Part shown: one piece after another, positions 18,095 through 26,835 of the stretch
How positions within the stretch are numbered: the first letter of the stretch is position 1
How the letters are laid out: each line of letters begins with the position of its first letter
Position numbers and translations under genes: made by a program
The notes under the pieces: generated by a model
The model's input: the letters and a program-made list of their open reading frames with translations, nothing else
Database searches by the model: none
Told to the model about the DNA's origin: nothing
Assembly (NCBI RefSeq): GCF_018333375.1
Contig: NZ_BORW01000018.1
Span: forward strand, 1-64,000
DNA: 64,000 nucleotides
Direction of reading: 5' to 3'
Source: Paenibacillus cookii
GTDB taxonomy: Bacteria; Bacillota; Bacilli; Paenibacillales; Paenibacillaceae

Positions 18095-18514
18095 ATGAAA
18101 AAACAAACTTTGCGCGGATTTGCGACGATCAGTTACTGGGCGGATGACGTGGAGGCGGCAAAAAAGTGGTATGCGGAGCTGCTTGGCATGCAGCCTTATT
18201 TTGAGCGGCAAGGACCGGACGGGCGGCTCGTTTACGCCGAATTCCGCGTCGGGGACTATCAGCATGAATTGGGCCTGATCGACCGGCGTTTCGCTCCCGC
18301 GCGTTCCACGGCAGCTCCCGGGGGCGCCATCATGTACTGGCATGTTGACGATATCGAAGCGGCACAGGAGCAATTAAAGAGCATGGGCGCTGAAGAATAC
18401 GAACCGGTCACTCATCGTGGGCAAGGGTTTGTTACGGCTTCGGTGACGGATCCGTTCGGTAACGTCCTGGGGATCATGTACAATCCGCATGATTTGGATA
18501 TGCTGAATCCCTGA
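18095..18514 (+). CDS. VOC (glyoxalase/bleomycin-resistance fold) family protein
   Basis: 139-residue single vicinal-oxygen-chelate domain made of two beta-alpha-beta-beta-beta modules. Visible elements are TISYWADDVEAAKKWYAELLGMQPYF at the start, ending in a predicted substrate pocket, and DPFGNVLGIMYNP near the end, the typical final strand of the family. Potential metal ligands include His in QHELGLI and Glu or His in the second half. Members range from dioxygenases to antibiotic-binding proteins, so no reaction is assigned. It has a GGGAGGG ribosome binding site and its own terminator. Confidence 0.8.
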   Translation: MKKQTLRGFATISYWADDVEAAKKWYAELLGMQPYFERQGPDGRLVYAEFRVGDYQHELGLIDRRFAPARSTAAPGGAIMYWHVDDIEAAQEQLKSMGAEEYEPVTHRGQGFVTASVTDPFGNVLGIMYNPHDLDMLNP

Positions 18515-18534
18515 ATTTGACGCACGTACTCCTT

Positions 18535-18562
18535 AGCAAGTCGCCTAATCGGCGGCTTTTTT
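18535..18562 (+). terminator. Terminator after the VOC gene
   Basis: AAGTCGCC pairs with GGCGGCTT around a short TAATC loop and is followed by TTTTCTTTT. Confidence 0.75.
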
Positions 18563-18776
18563 CTTTTCAGAAAAGAACCATGCCGCGCAACGCGAAATAT
18601 AGTATTAAAACTTCCCGGCAAAGGGCAAAAAAGCAATGAGCGAGCTGATGTCCAAAATAGGGATCGACTTCCCGAAACGGTTCGTTCATAATAACGGTAA
18701 TCGATCGGAGTATACATCGAATGCCGGCCGTACCTTTGGTCTATGGTTAAAATACTCGCAAAGGATGTGAAAAACC

Positions 18777-19685
18777 ATGAATCGAATCGACGCAGCCATC
18801 GAATTTGCGGCCTACGCCCATCGGAACCAGTTCAGAAAAGGAAGCGAAATCCCTTATATCAGCCATCCTTTCGGCGTGGCGATGATTCTGCTTGAAGCCC
18901 AATGCAAGGAGGAGGTCGTCATGGCCGGCCTGCTTCACGACACGCTCGAGGATACCGACACCACGGACGAAGACATCCGCAGCCGATTCGGCGAGGAGGT
19001 GCTGCGCCTGGTGCAGGGCGCGTCCGAACCGGACAAAAGCCTGTCGTGGGAAGCGCGCAAGGAACATACGCTGGAATTTTTGAAAAGCGCCGACCTGTCC
19101 ACCAGGCAGCTGTCCTGCGCGGACAAATTGCATAATTTGCGCTCCGTCCGCAGGGATTTTGCTGACCTTGGCGACGAGGTATGGAATAAATTCAAAAGGG
19201 GTTACGACAAGCAGAAATGGTATTACGTCAACCTGGTGGAAAGCCTCGGGCACGCCTCGCGTTTTCCGCTATTGGATACGTTCCAGGACGAGGTCGAGTC
19301 GTTTTTCATGGGGCTGGAGTTTTCCGCAGAGGAGAAAAGCTGCCGCAGAAACCCCAAGTTTTTCGATGCGATGTTTGAATGTTTATTCGCCTCCCCCGAG
19401 CGGGTGGCCCAAATCGAAGGCGAGTTGGAGAAAAAGGGGCTGCTCGCCTGCAAGCGGTCCGTCTTCGAGCGGATCGGGCGCTGCAGGCAAGGGGATGGGG
19501 AATGCGCGGAGAAAAAAGTTGAGATGTTTCGCTACTTGACTTCGCGCGGCATCGACTTCGAACCCAATTCGGAGGGCACGGATATCATCATTTCGGCCTG
19601 CGCGGCCATGCAGGAGGCGTTCCGGCTGTACCCGCATGAAGTGTACCATCATCTTCTCCGCAGTTTGAAGAAGGGCCTTTTATAG
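18777..19685 (+). CDS. HD-domain phosphohydrolase related to (p)ppGpp hydrolases
   Basis: 302-residue protein whose first 150 residues form an HD domain like the hydrolase half of RelA/SpoT. Metal-ligand residues are visible: His30 in YISHPF, His54-Asp55 in GLLHDTLED with Glu58-Asp59, and a late Asp in CADKLHNL. No synthetase or TGS domain follows, so it resembles small alarmone hydrolases; the 150-residue C-terminal extension is unassigned. That extension contains several Cys residues (CRRNPKF, CRQGDGECAEKK). Mn-dependent hydrolysis of a nucleotide is likely; the exact substrate is inferred by family. Confidence 0.75.
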   Translation: MNRIDAAIEFAAYAHRNQFRKGSEIPYISHPFGVAMILLEAQCKEEVVMAGLLHDTLEDTDTTDEDIRSRFGEEVLRLVQGASEPDKSLSWEARKEHTLEFLKSADLSTRQLSCADKLHNLRSVRRDFADLGDEVWNKFKRGYDKQKWYYVNLVESLGHASRFPLLDTFQDEVESFFMGLEFSAEEKSCRRNPKFFDAMFECLFASPERVAQIEGELEKKGLLACKRSVFERIGRCRQGDGECAEKKVEMFRYLTSRGIDFEPNSEGTDIIISACAAMQEAFRLYPHEVYHHLLRSLKKGLL

Positions 19686-19760
19686 ACCGCCGCGAGGGTT
19701 GCTATGGAGCATTTTTTCGAAAAAAACGAATCCATCCCATCCATTCCGCCCAAACCGTGC

Positions 19761-19766
19761 TATAAT
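19761..19766 (+). promoter_or_regulatory. TATAAT -10 element upstream of the MATE gene
   Basis: A perfect sigma-A -10 hexamer lies 41 bases before the TTG start. No convincing -35 hexamer is visible at 17 bases, so the promoter may need an activator. Confidence 0.4.
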
Positions 19767-19807
19767 ACGGTGAACGCTTTAAACTACACGGAAGAAGAGA
19801 TGACATT

Positions 19808-21202
19808 TTGGGTACGCCAGCTCCATATTACAAACAGAAAACGAATGTATTCCTGAATAAGTATTTTACCGGAAGCAAGCTTGATTACAGGCAAATTATC
19901 GCGATCATTATCCCGATATTTGTGGATCAAGCTTTTATTATTTTAATGAGCCTGTTGAACACGGCAATGATCGCCTCCTCCGGGGTGGCGGCCGTCAGCG
20001 CGGTCAGCATGGTGGATTCGCTGAACATTTTCCTCGTGAACGTCTTTATTGCCGTCGCGACGGGCGGGACCGTCATCGTGGCGCAGTACAAGGGCAGCGG
20101 GAACGACAGCATGGTATCGAAAACGGCCGCGCAGGCCATTACGGCGGTGGCGTTCATTTCGGTCCTGCTGTGCGTGCTCGTGATCGCTTTTCACACCCCT
20201 TTGCTGAATTTGCTGTTCGGGCAGGCGGAAGCCGACGTCTTCCAGAATGCAAGACTGTATCTGATCGGCAGCTGCCTTTCGTACCCGTTTATCGCGGTGT
20301 TCCAAGCCGTGACCGGAGCGCTCCGAGGCGTGGCGGAGACGAAAGCGTGCCTCGGGTTGTCCCTGATTTTGAACCTGTCCTATTTATTGCTGAACATTTT
20401 ATTCATTACCGTGCTCGATATGGGCATCATGGGACTTATTATTTCGCTGATTACGGCAAGGGTGCTCGGCATGGGCATTTCGCTGTTTTATTTGATCCGC
20501 ATGAATCATACGCTTCGCTACCGCATCAAGGATGCGCTGAAGATCGATTTTTCGCTGTTGAAAAAGATCATGATCATCGGCATCCCGTTTGCCGCGGAGC
20601 AGATGTTTTTTAACGGCGGCAAACTGCTGACGCAGACGTTTATCGTGCAGCTCGGCACGCTGGCGATTACGGTGAACGCGATCGGCGGTTCGATTTCGCT
20701 CCTGTTCCAGATCGGGGGCAGCGCGCTCAGCATCGCCGTCGTCACGGTGGTCGGCCAGTGCATCGGGAACGGCAACATTCCGGACGCCCGGAAATTCATC
20801 AAGTCCTTTATCGGGCTGTCGACGGTGTTTTTTATCGTGATCGCGGCCATCATTTTGCCGCTGTTCCCGTGGATCGTCAATCTGTTTTCGCCGCCGGCCG
20901 AAATCGTTCCGGACATTTTTAACCTCACGCTTCTCATCGCCATCACGCAGCCGATTTTCTGGTCCGCCAGCTTCATCATGCCGTCGGCGCTGCGCGCGGC
21001 CGGGGATTCGAACTTTACCTCGATCACGTCGCTGCTGTCGATGTGGGTGCTGCGCGTCATTTTGGGTTATGTGCTTGCCATCCCGCTGAAATTCGGCATC
21101 ATGGGCGTCTGGGTGGCGATGGTCACCGAATGGGGCGTGCGCGGGGCGATTTTCTGGTGGCGCTTCAGGGGCGAGAAGTGGTACCGGCGGAAGTTGATCT
21201 GA
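19808..21202 (+). CDS. MATE family efflux transporter
   Basis: 464-residue multidrug and toxin extrusion protein with 12 predicted helices. Characteristic stretches are the N-terminal FVDQAFIILMSLLNTAMIAS and the internal repeat with GIPFAAEQMFFNGGKLLTQ at the start of the second half. Proteins of this type exchange cationic compounds for Na+ or H+ across the cytoplasmic membrane. The start is TTG at 19808, since no ATG with a site is nearby; GAAGAAGAGATG lies ahead. It is a single gene between its own promoter and a strong hairpin. Confidence 0.88.
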   Translation: MGTPAPYYKQKTNVFLNKYFTGSKLDYRQIIAIIIPIFVDQAFIILMSLLNTAMIASSGVAAVSAVSMVDSLNIFLVNVFIAVATGGTVIVAQYKGSGNDSMVSKTAAQAITAVAFISVLLCVLVIAFHTPLLNLLFGQAEADVFQNARLYLIGSCLSYPFIAVFQAVTGALRGVAETKACLGLSLILNLSYLLLNILFITVLDMGIMGLIISLITARVLGMGISLFYLIRMNHTLRYRIKDALKIDFSLLKKIMIIGIPFAAEQMFFNGGKLLTQTFIVQLGTLAITVNAIGGSISLLFQIGGSALSIAVVTVVGQCIGNGNIPDARKFIKSFIGLSTVFFIVIAAIILPLFPWIVNLFSPPAEIVPDIFNLTLLIAITQPIFWSASFIMPSALRAAGDSNFTSITSLLSMWVLRVILGYVLAIPLKFGIMGVWVAMVTEWGVRGAIFWWRFRGEKWYRRKLI

Positions 21203-21242
21203 TATCGAATCGCAACGAACAAGCGGGCAGCAATAGAGAGAC

Positions 21243-21299
21243 CCCCCTGGAATAAACATTGGAACGTTTAAGTCGATCCGATGGATTCCAGGGGGTGTT
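21243..21299 (+). terminator. Long-stem terminator between MATE and ChrA genes
   Basis: ACCCCCCTGGAAT pairs with ATTCCAGGGGGT across a 30-base loop and is followed by GTTTTGTT. It lies between convergent genes and may act for both, better for the plus strand. Confidence 0.65.
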
Positions 21300-21326
21300 T
21301 TGTTATGTAGGTATCTTGATCGTGAC

Positions 21327-22553
21327 TTACGCAAACGAAGAGATCACTGCCCCGCCGGCTGCGGAAAACAAAACGACGGCCCACGGAGGGAGCTTCCATA
21401 ACATGAGCAAGCCGAATGCGGCGAGGGCCAGGCCAAAGTCGTAAGGCGTATGTATCGCTTTCGTCCACACCGGATCGTACAGCGCGGCAAGCAAAATGCC
21501 GACCACGGCGGCGTTGATCCCTTGGAACACCGACTGGAAATGAGGACGGTTGCGAATCGTATCCCAGAACGGCAGCGCACCGGTAACCAGCAGAAAAGAA
21601 GGAAGGAACATCGCGATTAAGGCGATGCCCGCTCCGGCCCAGCCGTTCATGACGGTGCCCAAATAAGCGGAGAAGGTGAACAAGGGTCCCGGGATCGCTT
21701 GAGCCGCCCCGTATCCGGCAAGAAACTGGGCTTTCGTGACCCAGCCAGCGGGAACCACTTCGGCTTGGAGCATCGGAAGCACGACGTGGCCGCCGCCGAA
21801 AACGAGCGAACCGACGCGGAAAAAGGAGTCGAACAGCGCCAAGCCTTGGGAAGGGGAAACGGACCGCAGCAGCGGCAATCCCAGCAGCAGGCCGACAAAC
21901 ACGACCAAGGCGGCAACCGCCGTACGGCGGCGGATCGCTATGCCCAGACGAGGCATTTCCGGAACGTTGGATGCAGTCAAAAACCATCGGCCGACCAGCC
22001 CCGCGGCAGCAATAAGGATCAACTGCGTGTAAGCAGAAGGCCATACCAAGACGATGACCGCGGTCAACATGGCGATGGTGCCCCGGTTCCGGTCGGGTGC
22101 CAGGCTCCGGGCCATGCCCCAGACGGCTTGGGCGCCGACGGCGACGGCGGCGATCATCAGCCCGTGCAGCCAACCGGCGCCGCTGACGTCGGCATGGTCA
22201 AGCAGATAAGCGAAGAGCATCAACGCCAAAGCGGAGGGCAGCGTAAAACCGATCCAGGACGCGATCCCGCCCGGCAGTCCGCCGCGCATCATGCCGATGG
22301 CGATCCCGACCTGGCTGCTGGCCGGTCCCGGCAGGAACTGGCACAAGGCGACCAGGTCGGCATAACTTTTTTCGTCCAGCCATTTCCGGCGCTTGACGTA
22401 TTCATTGCGAAAATAGCCCAAATGGGCGATCGGCCCGCCAAACGACGTCAATCCGAGTTTCGCCGATGCTCCCAGGATTTCGAGGATCGTACCTTTGGGA
22501 CGTTTCGCGGCTTCCGTTTCGGCATGCCGTGCTGCATCCGTCTGTTTCGTCAT
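21327..22553 (-). CDS. chrA: Chromate transporter ChrA
   Basis: 408-residue long-form CHR family membrane protein with two homologous halves. The signature of the first half is LGLTSFGGPIAHLGYFRNEY followed by CQFLPGPASSQVG. The second half repeats it as FRVGSLVFGGGHVVLPMLQ and GAAQAIPGPLFTFSAYLG. The family exports chromate, which enters cells as a sulfate analogue, using the membrane potential. The neighbours at 22.6-26.7 kb encode redox and export proteins, which fits a stress-resistance cluster. The start codon is ATG at 22553. Confidence 0.92.
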   Translation of the reverse strand: MTKQTDAARHAETEAAKRPKGTILEILGASAKLGLTSFGGPIAHLGYFRNEYVKRRKWLDEKSYADLVALCQFLPGPASSQVGIAIGMMRGGLPGGIASWIGFTLPSALALMLFAYLLDHADVSGAGWLHGLMIAAVAVGAQAVWGMARSLAPDRNRGTIAMLTAVIVLVWPSAYTQLILIAAAGLVGRWFLTASNVPEMPRLGIAIRRRTAVAALVVFVGLLLGLPLLRSVSPSQGLALFDSFFRVGSLVFGGGHVVLPMLQAEVVPAGWVTKAQFLAGYGAAQAIPGPLFTFSAYLGTVMNGWAGAGIALIAMFLPSFLLVTGALPFWDTIRNRPHFQSVFQGINAAVVGILLAALYDPVWTKAIHTPYDFGLALAAFGLLMLWKLPPWAVVLFSAAGGAVISSFA

Positions 22554-22629
22554 TTTTACTTTCGACCTCGCCCTCGTGTTTTTTTGGAATATGCACGCTC
22601 CACATCGATAGCGCCTCGTCTGTAACGCG

Positions 22630-23517
22630 TCACTGAGGTTTGTTAAAGTCTCTGTAATACTGGAGAAGAAAATCGCGGAAAGTTTGCGCCGCTTGCGACA
22701 AATAGCGCTTTTTCAGCCAAATTAGCCGAAAAGAACGCCGGCAATAGGGTTGACGGATCGGAACTAGCGTTAAAGAAGGGTCTTTCTCTTTGGCGGTTTC
22801 CGTCAAAAAACCAACGCCCATCCCGTTTTGCACAAAGTTGCTAATCACCGCGAATTCATCCACGGCGCATATCGTCGCCGGTTCAAACCCCGCTTCCCTG
22901 CAAAAGCCGTTCGTTAATTCCCGGAAGCTGTTTCCTTCCTTCAAACTGATGAAAGGCTCCGCCGCCGCTTCGATCAAGTCAATGCTCTGCCGACCGGCGA
23001 AGCGATGGCCGGGAGGTACGGCCAAAAAGATTTCCTCCGTCAGAAACGGCATGCTGTCGACTTCCTCATGTTCCACGGGCAAAGAGGTAATGCAAAAATC
23101 CGCTTCCCCGTTAAGAAGGAGATCCAATTTCTCTTCTTCCGTCGGGATTTGCGTCAGGCGAAGGTTAATGTTGGGGTACATCGATAAAAACGAACCGATC
23201 ACTTCGGCGTCGCATTTGTGATTGGTCGTCGCCAAAAACAGGCGCCCGCGTTCCAGCCCGGCTTGCTCCAACACTTGGCGCTTCCCTTCTTCCAACGATA
23301 AGAGGGCCGACTCGACATGCTCCAAAAAGATTTTGCCGAATTGGTTCAGCCGAATTTGCCGGTTCTGGCGGTCGAAAAGAGGGACGCCTACGTCCTGTTC
23401 CAAACGTGAGATCGTTTTGCTGAGGGCCGGCTGGGCAATATGAAGCTCTTCGGCAGCTTTGGTCATATGTTCCAGCCGGGCGACCGTTTGAAAATATTTC
23501 AGCTGCAGCAATTCCAC
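22630..23517 (-). CDS. LysR family transcriptional regulator
   Basis: 295-residue regulator with an N-terminal winged helix-turn-helix (ELLQLKYFQTVARLEHMTKA and AQPALSKTISRLEQDVG) and a C-terminal periplasmic-binding-like effector domain (about residues 90-290). The start is GTG at 23517, five bases after GGAGGG; an upstream frame extension has no such site. It is divergent from the MFS-oxidoreductase-reductase genes at 23.7-26.7 kb, the normal arrangement for a LysR activator and its targets. It is also upstream of chrA on the same strand, so it may affect both. The effector is unknown. Confidence 0.9.
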   Translation of the reverse strand: MELLQLKYFQTVARLEHMTKAAEELHIAQPALSKTISRLEQDVGVPLFDRQNRQIRLNQFGKIFLEHVESALLSLEEGKRQVLEQAGLERGRLFLATTNHKCDAEVIGSFLSMYPNINLRLTQIPTEEEKLDLLLNGEADFCITSLPVEHEEVDSMPFLTEEIFLAVPPGHRFAGRQSIDLIEAAAEPFISLKEGNSFRELTNGFCREAGFEPATICAVDEFAVISNFVQNGMGVGFLTETAKEKDPSLTLVPIRQPYCRRSFRLIWLKKRYLSQAAQTFRDFLLQYYRDFNKPQ

Positions 23518-23529
23518 GTGTATCCCTCC

Positions 23530-23689
23530 TATCCATATACCCGAGTATATCATTACATAAATAAATATATATTTTCATTTATTTTATCGCAATCATACAA
23601 TGGGAAACAAAGGCAGCCGCGGCGTCAAATTTGATAGATCGATCCGTGTTTAAATGTATGACATGTTCATGAGGGAGGGGGTGGTACAA
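23530..23689. promoter_or_regulatory. AT-rich divergent promoter region of LysR and MFS genes
   Basis: The 160-base gap contains AT-rich inverted sequence (ATAAATAAATATATATTTTCATTTATTTTAT) and a TATACCCGAGTATA palindrome at about 23535-23550, close to the LysR start. Such symmetric sites fit a LysR operator, though the T-N11-A core cannot be fixed by eye. Confidence 0.4.
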
Positions 23690-25099
23690 GTGGATGCCTC
23701 TTTGAAGAAGACGGAAAAAACGGCGGAAAAGCTGCTTCGAATCATGTTTTTTACGCTGATCATATCCGTGATGAATGCAACCATCTTTAATGTGGCCCTT
23801 CCTTCGATTAGCGAAGAATTTTCCCTCTCCGCCTCGAACGTCAGCTGGATGACGACCGGATACGGCATCGTGTATGCGATCGGAACGGTCACGTATGGGA
23901 AATTGGCGGATCGGTATCGATTGAAAAATGTGCTGACATTCGGATTGATTCTGATGTCACTAGGTTCGCTTGCGGGGCTCGCAGCGACGCAATATGGGAT
24001 GCTGGTTGCCGGGCGAATGCTGCAGGCGGCGGGAGCCGCCGTGATTCCCTCCATCTCGATGCTGATCCCGGTAAAATATTTTACTTCCGAAAAGCGCGGC
24101 CGCGCAATAGGCACGTTGGTCAGCGGGTTAGCGCTCGGGAATGCGTTGAGCCCGATTGCGGCGGGTTTGGTGGCAGGCATGCTGCATTGGCGTTTGCTGT
24201 TCTGTTTTTCGTTCCTGATCTGGCTAACGCTGCCTTTTTTTCGAAAACATTTGGACGATCAACCGATCAAAACGGCAAGCAAGCTCGATGTGATCGGCGG
24301 CGTTCTTCTTGCGGGTACGGTCGCTTGCGTGCTTTTGTCGCTTACCCGTTCGCTCATTTTCCTGCCGGTCGGCCTGCTTTCATTCGTTTTACTGCTCCTG
24401 CGCATCCGGTTTGCTGCCGACCCCTTTATCGAGCCCTCGTTGTTTCGAAGTAAAAATTATTCGCTAGCCGTTGTCGTTGCCTTGCTGGCCGCCGGTTTGG
24501 GTGCGGGAGTGCCGTTTATCGCGCCGCAGCTGCTTTCCAACGTGAACCATGTCTCTTCCGCGTATATTGGCTTTGTTCTGTTCCCGGGGGCGTTTGCTGC
24601 CGCGCTGTTAGGGAGGGCGGCCGGCAAACTGGCTGACCGGAAGGGGAATTCGTTTCTTTTTTATGCGGCGGCCATTCCTTTGTTCATGAGCTTTTGCGTT
24701 TTATCGACGTTGTCGGGGATGTCTCCGGCGTGGCTGTGGATCGTTTTGGCCTTGGCGAACATAGGGCAGACCTTCATTCAGGTCGCGATGTCCAATAACG
24801 TATCCCGCACCTTGTCGAAGGAACAGGCAGGAATCGGGATGGGTTTTTATACGATGATGACGTTTATGGCGGGAGCGGCTTCCACCGCTATGATCGGCAA
24901 GGTACTCGATGCTTTGGCGACCGTTCGGTTGAATCCTTGGCAAATCTATGAGCAGGCCGCCGCGTATAGCAATGCCTTTTTTATGCTTGCCTGCGTTTCT
25001 CTTTTGGCGATTGCGTTATATTTCGTTCTGTTCGGCACCAAAAGCGTCCAAGCTTCTTCCTTTCGTCCAGACCCGAAAAAACGCGCCAAGGCAGGCTAA
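23690..25099 (+). CDS. MFS drug exporter of the DHA2 type
   Basis: 469-residue major facilitator with about 14 helices. The start of the first helix contains MNATIFNVALPSISEEF, and motif A is found in the loop after helix 2 (GKLADRYRLKN). The motif C-like stretch is GLALGNALSPIAAGLVAG. Proteins of this type expel lipophilic compounds in exchange for protons. The start is taken as GTG 23690 because AGGGAGGGGG lies just upstream; an in-frame ATG at 23654 would add 12 residues but has no site. Two oxidoreductase genes follow, so a reduced or toxic quinone-like compound is a plausible cargo. Confidence 0.85.
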   Translation: MDASLKKTEKTAEKLLRIMFFTLIISVMNATIFNVALPSISEEFSLSASNVSWMTTGYGIVYAIGTVTYGKLADRYRLKNVLTFGLILMSLGSLAGLAATQYGMLVAGRMLQAAGAAVIPSISMLIPVKYFTSEKRGRAIGTLVSGLALGNALSPIAAGLVAGMLHWRLLFCFSFLIWLTLPFFRKHLDDQPIKTASKLDVIGGVLLAGTVACVLLSLTRSLIFLPVGLLSFVLLLLRIRFAADPFIEPSLFRSKNYSLAVVVALLAAGLGAGVPFIAPQLLSNVNHVSSAYIGFVLFPGAFAAALLGRAAGKLADRKGNSFLFYAAAIPLFMSFCVLSTLSGMSPAWLWIVLALANIGQTFIQVAMSNNVSRTLSKEQAGIGMGFYTMMTFMAGAASTAMIGKVLDALATVRLNPWQIYEQAAAYSNAFFMLACVSLLAIALYFVLFGTKSVQASSFRPDPKKRAKAG

Positions 25100-25137
25100 G
25101 TTTTGAAATATGACGATACATGTAAAGGAGAATCAGG

Positions 25138-26070
25138 ATGACCAGACCCATGATGCAAGCCGTCCGTGTTCATCGATATGGAGGGCCGGAGGTTTTAACG
25201 CTTGAGAGGATCCCGGTACCGACGCCGGCGTCCGACGAGATATTGATTCGCGTGCACGCCGTGGGCGTATTGCCCGTTGATTGGGCATACCGCCAAGGGT
25301 TGATGCAAAAACACGTTCCGCTGCAGTTTCCCTTTATTCCCGGATCGGCTGTGGCCGGAGTCGTCGAAGAGTCGAACATAAAAGGATTCGAGAAAGGGCA
25401 GGCCGTTTTCGGCCGGGCCAGTCACGGAGCCTGCGCGGAATATGTGACAACGACCGTGAAAACGATCGCCCATAAACCAGAGCAGCTTTCTTTTGCCGAA
25501 GCAGCGGCGATATCGGGCGGGGCCACGACGGCCTGGATGGCGCTTTTTGCCCATGGCGGCCTGGAACCGGGACAACGCGTGTTGGTTCATGCCGCCGCAG
25601 GAGGCGTCGGCTCGTTTGCGGTTCAATTTGCCAAATGGAAAGGCGCCGAGGTGATCGGAACGTGTTCGACGGCCAATGTAGACTATGTGAAGTCGCTTGG
25701 CGCGGATACCGTGATCGATTACAAAACGACGTCGTTCGAAGAGGTCGTTCAAGACGTCGATTTGGTGCTTGACGCTGTCGGGGGAGAGACGCTTGAACGT
25801 TCATGGTCCGTTTTAAAACGCGGAGGAACGCTGCTCTCGCTTGTCGACGTCCCTTCCGAAAAGAAAGCCGGAGAACTGGGCATTCATGCGCGATTCAGCA
25901 ATGAACTTGCGCCCAATGAGGTATTTCAAGCGATTGCCCAGTTGATGGCGGAAGGAAAAGCGAAAGCGACGATTGGGAAGGAATTTCCGCTTCAAGACCT
26001 TCGGCAGGCCCACGAGCTCTGCCAAACCGGGCACGGGAGAGGGCGGATCATCGTCCGAATTGCGGAGTAA
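25138..26070 (+). CDS. NADP-dependent quinone oxidoreductase-like protein (MDR superfamily)
   Basis: 310-residue medium-chain dehydrogenase/reductase without the zinc ligands of true alcohol dehydrogenases. The N-terminal catalytic domain has EILIRVHAVGVLPVDWAYR, and the Rossmann domain carries VLVHAAAGGVGSFAVQFAKW, the typical AAGGVGxxxxQ nucleotide motif. It ends with the usual HGRGRIIVRI. The likely reaction is reduction of a quinone or enone with NADPH. GGAGAATCAGG lies before ATG 25138. It lies in line with the MFS gene upstream (38-base gap) and the FMN reductase downstream. Confidence 0.88.
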   Translation: MTRPMMQAVRVHRYGGPEVLTLERIPVPTPASDEILIRVHAVGVLPVDWAYRQGLMQKHVPLQFPFIPGSAVAGVVEESNIKGFEKGQAVFGRASHGACAEYVTTTVKTIAHKPEQLSFAEAAAISGGATTAWMALFAHGGLEPGQRVLVHAAAGGVGSFAVQFAKWKGAEVIGTCSTANVDYVKSLGADTVIDYKTTSFEEVVQDVDLVLDAVGGETLERSWSVLKRGGTLLSLVDVPSEKKAGELGIHARFSNELAPNEVFQAIAQLMAEGKAKATIGKEFPLQDLRQAHELCQTGHGRGRIIVRIAE

Positions 26071-26138
26071 TTCCGCTAGTTCACCTGAAAAATGCCAGCT
26101 ATTAAAGTTGGCGATCGTAAAATAGAGGAGGATATAAC

Positions 26139-26681
26139 ATGGAAAAGTTGAACATCGGCATCATTTTAGGAAGCACGCGCCAAGGACGTTTAAGCCCGCA
26201 AGTCGGAAATTGGGTGAAAGAAATCGGGGATCAACGGGGAGACGCCAATTATGAAATCGTAGACATCGCAGACTATAAACTGCCGTTTTATGGAGAGGGT
26301 TCCGGCAACGAACCCGGATTGGCGGCGTGGTCGGAAAAGCTTTCCCGCTTGGACGGTTTTGTATTTATTGTTCAAGAGTACAATCACAGCATTACGGGAG
26401 CCTTAAAAAATGCGCTGGATTCCGCACGCGACGAATGGAACAATAAGGCGGCGGGAATCGTCAGCTACGGTTCGACGGGCGGAGCACGCGCGGCCGAGCA
26501 TTTGCGGGGAATCCTGGGCGAATTGCTGGTTGCGGACGTTCGCGTGCATCCGACCTTATCGCTGTATACGGATTTCGAAAACTTCAGAACATTCAAACCG
26601 GCCGAATTGCATCTTCAAAATGTAAACGCGATGCTGGATCAAACGGTCGCCTGGAGCGGTGCTTTAAAAACGTTGCGATGA
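26139..26681 (+). CDS. NADPH-dependent FMN reductase family protein
   Basis: 180-residue flavodoxin-like reductase. The FMN phosphate loop is GSTRQGRLSPQVGNW, and the second flavin-contact segment is VQEYNHSITGALKNALD, a near-perfect family signature. A SYGSTGGARAAEHL stretch completes the site. It probably reduces quinones or azo compounds with NADPH, in step with the quinone-reductase-like gene upstream and the exporter. The ribosome binding site AGAGGAGG is clear. Confidence 0.88.
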   Translation: MEKLNIGIILGSTRQGRLSPQVGNWVKEIGDQRGDANYEIVDIADYKLPFYGEGSGNEPGLAAWSEKLSRLDGFVFIVQEYNHSITGALKNALDSARDEWNNKAAGIVSYGSTGGARAAEHLRGILGELLVADVRVHPTLSLYTDFENFRTFKPAELHLQNVNAMLDQTVAWSGALKTLR

Positions 26682-26716
26682 AGGCTGTTTTGCAAAAGTG
26701 AGTCTTGCGGCCCTGA

Positions 26717-26752
26717 GAGCCTATGCCTTTACGGCAAAGGCTCTTTTTGTAT
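26717..26752 (+). terminator. Terminator of the MFS-oxidoreductase-reductase operon
   Basis: GAGAGCC pairs with GGCTCT around a loop containing CCTTTACGG and is followed by TTTTTG. Confidence 0.75.
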
Positions 26753-26835
26753 CCCTCATCTCTCATTTACGTCAACTTATGTCATAATTGGGGCTTATAC
26801 TGATGGTAAAGTTGGGTGAAATGAGGGAAACAGCC

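Noticed and set aside
23165-23578. 137-residue alternative frame over the LysR helix-turn-helix
   Set aside because: It overlaps the well-supported LysR N-terminus in another phase and has no family features.
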